The translations under genes were made by a program, and so were the position numbers. Positions 6,637-9,814 of a stretch of 9,814 bases of DNA are shown here, one piece after another. The stretch spans positions 1 through 9,814 of the forward strand of contig JAJZDO010001009.1 of the NCBI GenBank assembly GCA_021805955.1, given 5' to 3'. A model generated the notes under the pieces. The model did no database searches. It saw only the letters and a list, made by a program, of their open reading frames with translations, and was not told where the DNA came from. Each line of letters starts with the position of its first letter. The stretch's first letter is position 1. The DNA is from Acidobacteriota bacterium (GTDB lineage: Bacteria; Acidobacteriota; Terriglobia; Terriglobales; Acidobacteriaceae).

Positions 6637-8091
6637 ATGAATCGTCGCAAATTTCTTGGACTGGTGGGAAGCGGCATTGCCGCCAGCAATCTCGGCCCGG
6701 CGCTTTCCATGGCGCAGGATCGATCCCAACCTACTTCCGGCCGTCCTAACTTTCTTTTCATCATTTGCGACGATCTGATGTTTCGCACCATTCATAGCCT
6801 CACCAATCCAGAGGTCCAAACGCCGAACATGGACCGCCTCGCTGCCTCCGGATGCGCCTTCACACATTGCTTTCACCAGGGATCGTGGAGCGGAGCGGTT
6901 TGCCTTCCCAGCCGCACCATGCTGAACAGCGGGCTCACCGCATTTCACGCGCAGGCGGGAATCGATGAAGTCCCTACCTGGGGTCAGACGCTGGGAAACG
7001 CCGGATACGACACCTATATCTGCGGCAAATGGCACCTCGACACAACAGTCCTGCAGCGCAGCTTCAAGGAAATGGGACCGGTAGCGCCAGGCATGTTGGT
7101 GTCCACTCCGATGGGCGGCGCCGCCTACGACCGCCCACGGCCGGGAGACAATTGGCAGCCATGGGACGAATCTCTCAAGGGTCATTGGCTTCACACTCAA
7201 CTCTGGGCGAACCAGACGCCGGACAGAATCAAGCACGCGGATGTGTTGTACAGCGACTGCTTCATCGATCATCTGCTGAATAAGGCCGCCAAACGCGATG
7301 CGCCGTTCTTCATGTATCTGGGTTTCAATTCCCCGCATGATCCGCGGCAATCACCCCGGGAATATCTCGCTCGCTATCCGCAGGACAAGATCGAGGTTCC
7401 GCCAAATTTTCTACCCCGGCATCCATTCGATCTGGGAGATTACTACATTCGGGATGAAATGCTCGCGCCATTTCCCAGAACTCCCGAGGACGTTCAACTG
7501 CATCGCCGCGAATATTATTCTCTGATCACATTCATGGATGAACAGATAGGGAGAGTTCTGGATGCGCTGCAGCGATCCGGCAAAGCTTCCAACACCTACG
7601 TCATCCTGACTGCGGATCATGGACTGGCCGTCGGTGAGCACGGGTTGATGGGCAAGCAGAATATGTATGACTGCAGCGTTCGGATGCCCTTGATGATTTC
7701 CGGCCCAGGGATTGCCGCGGGAAGGCGAATCGACGAAATGGTGTATCAGCACTGCATGTATGCCACCACGTGCGACCTTGCCGGCATCCCCACCCCTCAG
7801 ACCGTCGAATTCCCAAGTCTCGCACCGTTGATTCATGGCCAGGGCCAGCCTCCGTATGAGGCGATGTTCAGCTACTACAAAGGGTTCCAGCGAATGGTGC
7901 GAACGAAGACCCATAAACTGATCGTGTATCCGCAGATTCAGAAAACTCAGGTGTTCGATATCCAGAATGACCCCTGGGAAATGCACGACCTCTCCGCAGA
8001 TCCGGCATCCGCTGAAGTTAAGGCGGAACTGCTGCAACAATTGAAAGGGCTGCAACAGGAGCTTGGCGACAAGTTGAAGCTCGAGGCATAA
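6637..8091 (+). CDS. Type I (formylglycine-dependent) sulfatase, family S1, Tat-exported
   Basis: The 484-residue protein (from the start at 6637) should hydrolyse sulfate esters. Seen: a twin-arginine signal, NRRKFLGLVGSGIAAS, with probable cleavage after SMA near residue 26; FIICDD with metal ligands Asp45 and Asp46; the signature CLPSRTMLNSG, in which Cys89 is the residue turned into formylglycine (C-x-P-S-R motif); GKWHL (130-134); NSPHDPR (231-237); TADHGLAVGEHG (325-336) with Asp327 and His328 as further metal ligands; and the C-terminal subdomain with VFDIQNDPWEMHDL. Length and motif order fit the S1 alkaline-phosphatase-like fold. The motif is the Cys type, so it needs an FGE, and one is encoded 48 bases downstream. 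The substrate is unknown; a sulfated sugar is inferred from the neighbouring fucosidase. Confidence 0.93.
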   Translation: MNRRKFLGLVGSGIAASNLGPALSMAQDRSQPTSGRPNFLFIICDDLMFRTIHSLTNPEVQTPNMDRLAASGCAFTHCFHQGSWSGAVCLPSRTMLNSGLTAFHAQAGIDEVPTWGQTLGNAGYDTYICGKWHLDTTVLQRSFKEMGPVAPGMLVSTPMGGAAYDRPRPGDNWQPWDESLKGHWLHTQLWANQTPDRIKHADVLYSDCFIDHLLNKAAKRDAPFFMYLGFNSPHDPRQSPREYLARYPQDKIEVPPNFLPRHPFDLGDYYIRDEMLAPFPRTPEDVQLHRREYYSLITFMDEQIGRVLDALQRSGKASNTYVILTADHGLAVGEHGLMGKQNMYDCSVRMPLMISGPGIAAGRRIDEMVYQHCMYATTCDLAGIPTPQTVEFPSLAPLIHGQGQPPYEAMFSYYKGFQRMVRTKTHKLIVYPQIQKTQVFDIQNDPWEMHDLSADPASAEVKAELLQQLKGLQQELGDKLKLEA

Positions 8092-8139
8092 GCCAAACGC
8101 GATCTTGCCGTTTTAGAGCTTCAACTGTCAGACTGAAAC

Positions 8140-9138
8140 ATGGAGATGAATCCCTGCGAAGCCAATGCGCCGGATCGGAAGCCGAAGGGCGGTTGCTGTA
8201 CGCCCTCCGCGGATCGCCAGTCCGCCGCGTCGTGCGCAGAGGAAGCTTCCGTTTCGCCTAAGCAGGTGGACGCGGACACGCGTTCCCGCATGGTCTCTCT
8301 GCCGGGCGGAACTTTTCTGATGGGTACGGATTTTACGGATGGGTTTCCTGCAGATGGAGAGGGTCCGGTGCGCCCGGTCATGTTGCGTCCGTTCTCCATC
8401 GACCGCTCCACGGTAACCAATCGGTTTTTCCGTCAGTTCGTGGAAGCGACAGGCTATCGCACCGACGCGGAGCGTTACGGCTGGTCCTTCGTCTTCTGGC
8501 TGCACATCCCACGGGCAAGATTCAGTGAGATGGTAGAGGACAGAGTTCAGGCAGCCCCATGGTGGTGCAAAGTGCGCGGCGCCATGTGGAGCGCCCCCGA
8601 AGGACCGGGATCGAACATATCGAAACGCGACGATCATCCTGTCGTCCACGTTTCCTGGAACGACGCCGTCGCCTTCACCCAATGGTCCGGGCAGCGCCTA
8701 CCCACAGAAGCAGAGTGGGAGTATGCCGCGCGCGGCGGACTGGAGCAAAAACTGTATCCGTGGGGAGACAAACTGCGGCCGAACGGAGAACATCGCTGCA
8801 ACATCTGGCAGGGGGATTTCCCAAATCACGATACTGCGGAAGATGGCTATTCCGGGACTTGTCCTGTCACTGCGTTCCCGCCGAATGGCTATGGGCTCTA
8901 TTCGATGACCGGTAATGCATGGGAACTATGCGCCGACTGGTTTAGCGCGGACTTTCATAGGACAGCTGGCCGCGACAATCCCACTGGACCGCCCAGCGGT
9001 ACCGCGCGTGTCATCAAAGGCGGGTCGTTTCTCTGCCACAAATCCTACTGCAATCGCTATCGCGTCGCAGCCCGAACCTCGAATACCCCGGACAGTTCCA
9101 CTTCCCACATGAGCTTCCGCTGCGCACTCTCAGATTGA
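8140..9138 (+). CDS. Formylglycine-generating enzyme (SUMF1-type sulfatase modifying factor)
   Basis: This 332-residue protein oxidises the Cys of C-x-P-x-R in sulfatases to formylglycine, an O2- and copper-dependent reaction in characterised relatives. The domain starts near 51 (MVSLPGGTFLMGTDF) and runs to the C-terminus. Landmarks are DGEGPVRPVMLRPF, HPVVHVSWNDAVAF, RLPTEAEWEYAARGG, NIWQGDFP, GNAWELCADW and KGGSFLCHKSYCNRYRVAAR. Cys299 and Cys304 match the two catalytic cysteines of human SUMF1 (Cys336 and Cys341), and the tail NTPDSSTSHMSFRCA is also canonical. There is no signal peptide, so it acts in the cytoplasm. An N-terminal extension of about 50 residues is cysteine-rich (Cys6, 19, 20, 32) and contains a substrate-like CTPS-A. 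The start at 8140 follows an in-frame TGA (8134-8136) but lacks a clear Shine-Dalgarno; ATG at 8146 is an alternative. It is probably co-transcribed with the sulfatase. Confidence 0.94.
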   Translation: MEMNPCEANAPDRKPKGGCCTPSADRQSAASCAEEASVSPKQVDADTRSRMVSLPGGTFLMGTDFTDGFPADGEGPVRPVMLRPFSIDRSTVTNRFFRQFVEATGYRTDAERYGWSFVFWLHIPRARFSEMVEDRVQAAPWWCKVRGAMWSAPEGPGSNISKRDDHPVVHVSWNDAVAFTQWSGQRLPTEAEWEYAARGGLEQKLYPWGDKLRPNGEHRCNIWQGDFPNHDTAEDGYSGTCPVTAFPPNGYGLYSMTGNAWELCADWFSADFHRTAGRDNPTGPPSGTARVIKGGSFLCHKSYCNRYRVAARTSNTPDSSTSHMSFRCALSD

Positions 9139-9257
9139 GAGGGAACTCCGCGGCGCCACACCTGGCCGAAAGGAAGGATGGGAACCGGCAGCACGGGTAC
9201 GAAACACCACTCTGCCAGCAAGGAAATCTAATCGATCGACGTCGCTCACGCCATAAA

Positions 9258-9272
9258 CTTTCTGCCTGAAAG
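9258..9272. other. Short hairpin CTTTC-TGCCT-GAAAG
   Basis: A perfect 5-bp stem with a 5-base loop lies next to the long hairpin, on its downstream side for HU transcription. Alone it is weak. With its neighbour it could form a tandem stop or RNA-end protecting structure. Confidence 0.25.
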
Positions 9273-9277
9273 CAATC

Positions 9278-9314
9278 GGGCGCAGAAACAGTTCTGAACT
9301 GTTACTCTGCGCCC
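9278..9314 (-). terminator. Long hairpin, probable transcription end for HU (possibly both directions)
   Basis: The outer stem GGGCGCAGA (9278-9286) pairs with TCTGCGCCC (9306-9314). The inner stem AACAGTT (9287-9293) pairs with AACTGTT (9297-9303). There is a CTG loop and a two-base AC bulge, giving 16 base pairs in all. It lies 70 bases after the HU stop and 139 bases after the FGE stop. No good run of U follows it on either strand, so it is not a textbook intrinsic terminator. Confidence 0.5.
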
Positions 9315-9383
9315 CAGCAGCATCGGCTCTCATCTATCTCGCCGCTTTGCTGCGGATTGCCCTGATCCCTGCTTTCCCGGTCG

Positions 9384-9680
9384 TTACTTCCTTACGGGCG
9401 CAATCGCATCCTTGGCGGCTTTGGCCACGCGGAACTTGACCACGGTCTTGGCCTTGATCTTGATGGCTTCTCCAGTCTGCGGATTGCGGCCCATGCGGGC
9501 TTTCCGTTCCGCCTTCACCAGACGGCCCAGTCCTGGAATGACGAAGACGCCCACTTTCTTGGTTTCCTTCACTGCGGTTTCCGCCAGCGTATCCAGAAAG
9601 CCTGCTACCTGCTTGTTGGTCAATTCGAGTTTCTCGGCGAGATGCCGAACGAGTGCTGTTTTGGTCATACCTGCTGCCAT
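9384..9680 (-). CDS. HU-family DNA-binding protein
   Basis: The 98-residue basic protein is a bacterial histone-like protein that binds and bends DNA as a dimer in the nucleoid. Seen: the N-terminal helical part MTKTALVRHLAEKLELTNKQ (from residue 5); the core FVIPGLGRLVKAERKARMG; and the DNA-binding arm motif GRNPQTGE with Arg65, Asn66 and Pro67 (Pro intercalates in characterised HU/IHF proteins). IKIKAKTVVKFRVAKAAKDAI and a short basic tail follow. The length is slightly above the usual 90 or so because of an MAAG extension at the start and the tail. AGGAGG 10 bases upstream supports the Met1 start over Met5. It is probably a single-gene unit and unrelated in function to the sugar locus. Confidence 0.95.
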   Translation of the reverse strand: MAAGMTKTALVRHLAEKLELTNKQVAGFLDTLAETAVKETKKVGVFVIPGLGRLVKAERKARMGRNPQTGEAIKIKAKTVVKFRVAKAAKDAIAPVRK

Positions 9681-9690
9681 AGTTTGTCTT

Positions 9691-9696
9691 CCTCCT
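9691..9696 (-). promoter_or_regulatory. Ribosome binding site of the HU gene
   Basis: The minus strand reads AGGAGG, 10 bases before the ATG at 9680. It favours this start over the internal ATG at codon 5, which would be 22 bases away. Confidence 0.75.
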
Positions 9697-9703
9697 GATT
9701 ACA

Positions 9704-9722
9704 GCAGTGGGTCTGCCACTGC
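9704..9722 (-). promoter_or_regulatory. Stem-loop in the HU leader, just upstream of the ribosome binding site
   Basis: GCAGTGG (9704-9710) and CCACTGC (9716-9722) form a perfect 7-bp stem with a 5-base loop. In the HU mRNA it would end 7 bases before AGGAGG. It could affect translation or mRNA stability. The rest of the leader to 9814 shows no promoter I can call with confidence. Confidence 0.4.
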
Positions 9723-9814
9723 ATGTTTGTTTGACTTCCGCCGACCTCATCGCCGCCTGTCCAGCTTCGCACAGAATGCAAAAATCGACAGCATTGATGC
9801 GGGTCTTAAGAAAC

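Larger units (their letters stand above)
9139..9383. other. Convergent intergenic region between FGE and HU genes
   Basis: These 245 bases between two convergent genes contain no plausible gene. The left half (9139-9257) shows nothing notable. The right half contains a long hairpin (9278-9314) and a smaller neighbouring one (9258-9272). Confidence 0.6.

Noticed and set aside
6499..7350. 283-codon open frame on the minus strand
   Set aside because: It lies opposite the sulfatase gene, whose motifs are unmistakable; the translation resembles no family and has no ribosome binding site.
7411..8055. 214-codon open frame on the minus strand
   Set aside because: It is the shadow of the sulfatase C-terminal half, with no recognisable domain.
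9334..9750. 138-codon minus-strand frame overlapping HU
   Set aside because: It covers the HU gene in another frame. HU itself has a clear ribosome binding site and family motifs, whereas this frame is a low-complexity Gly/Arg/Ser-rich translation.
1..9814. Search for CRISPR arrays, tRNA/rRNA, insertion sequences and phage or defence genes
   Set aside because: No regular repeat array, cloverleaf, transposase, terminal inverted repeats or defence-type domain was seen on either strand.

Overview
The window looks like a chromosomal segment of an aerobic, Gram-negative Acidobacteriota (Terriglobia-type) bacterium. This is an inference from three things: a large Oar-like TonB-dependent receptor with an N-terminal carboxypeptidase-regulatory-like domain and the ALPLNGRNFTQL plug signature that is abundant in that phylum; a basic HU protein beginning MAAGMTKT; and a moderately GC-rich composition. 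No taxonomic marker such as rRNA is present, so the assignment is provisional.

Layout. Positions 1-365 hold the 3' end of a class II aldolase/adducin-family gene (+). Its stop codon abuts the stop of a convergent minus-strand gene set: TonB-dependent receptor (6062-2679), SGNH/GDSL hydrolase (2542-1853) and GH29 alpha-L-fucosidase (1805-366). A 574-base divergent intergenic region (6063-6636) carries a strong-looking sigma70-type promoter for each direction. The plus-strand pair follows: a type I formylglycine sulfatase (6637-8091) and a SUMF1-type formylglycine-generating enzyme, FGE (8140-9138). A minus-strand HU gene (9680-9384) closes the window. It is separated from the FGE gene by a region with a long hairpin.

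How the genes may work together. The receptor would import an oligosaccharide. The exported SGNH hydrolase, fucosidase and sulfatase would remove ester (probably acyl), fucosyl and sulfate groups. The FGE would convert the sulfatase active-site Cys to formylglycine in the cytoplasm before Tat export. The truncated aldolase could act on a phosphorylated sugar such as the one derived from L-fucose. This reads as a sulfated (and possibly acylated) fucoside utilisation locus. The substrate is inferred from gene content and is not shown by the sequence.

The most noteworthy non-coding signals are: (i) a perfect 15-bp palindrome overlapping the sulfatase -35 element, whose 9-bp core ATGAATCAT recurs upstream of the receptor promoter; (ii) an 11-base identity (TTGGCTTGACA) at the two divergent -35 elements; and (iii) a 12/13-base tandem repeat inside the receptor promoter. 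The most noteworthy protein feature is a substrate-like CTPS-A segment in the N-terminal extension of the FGE.
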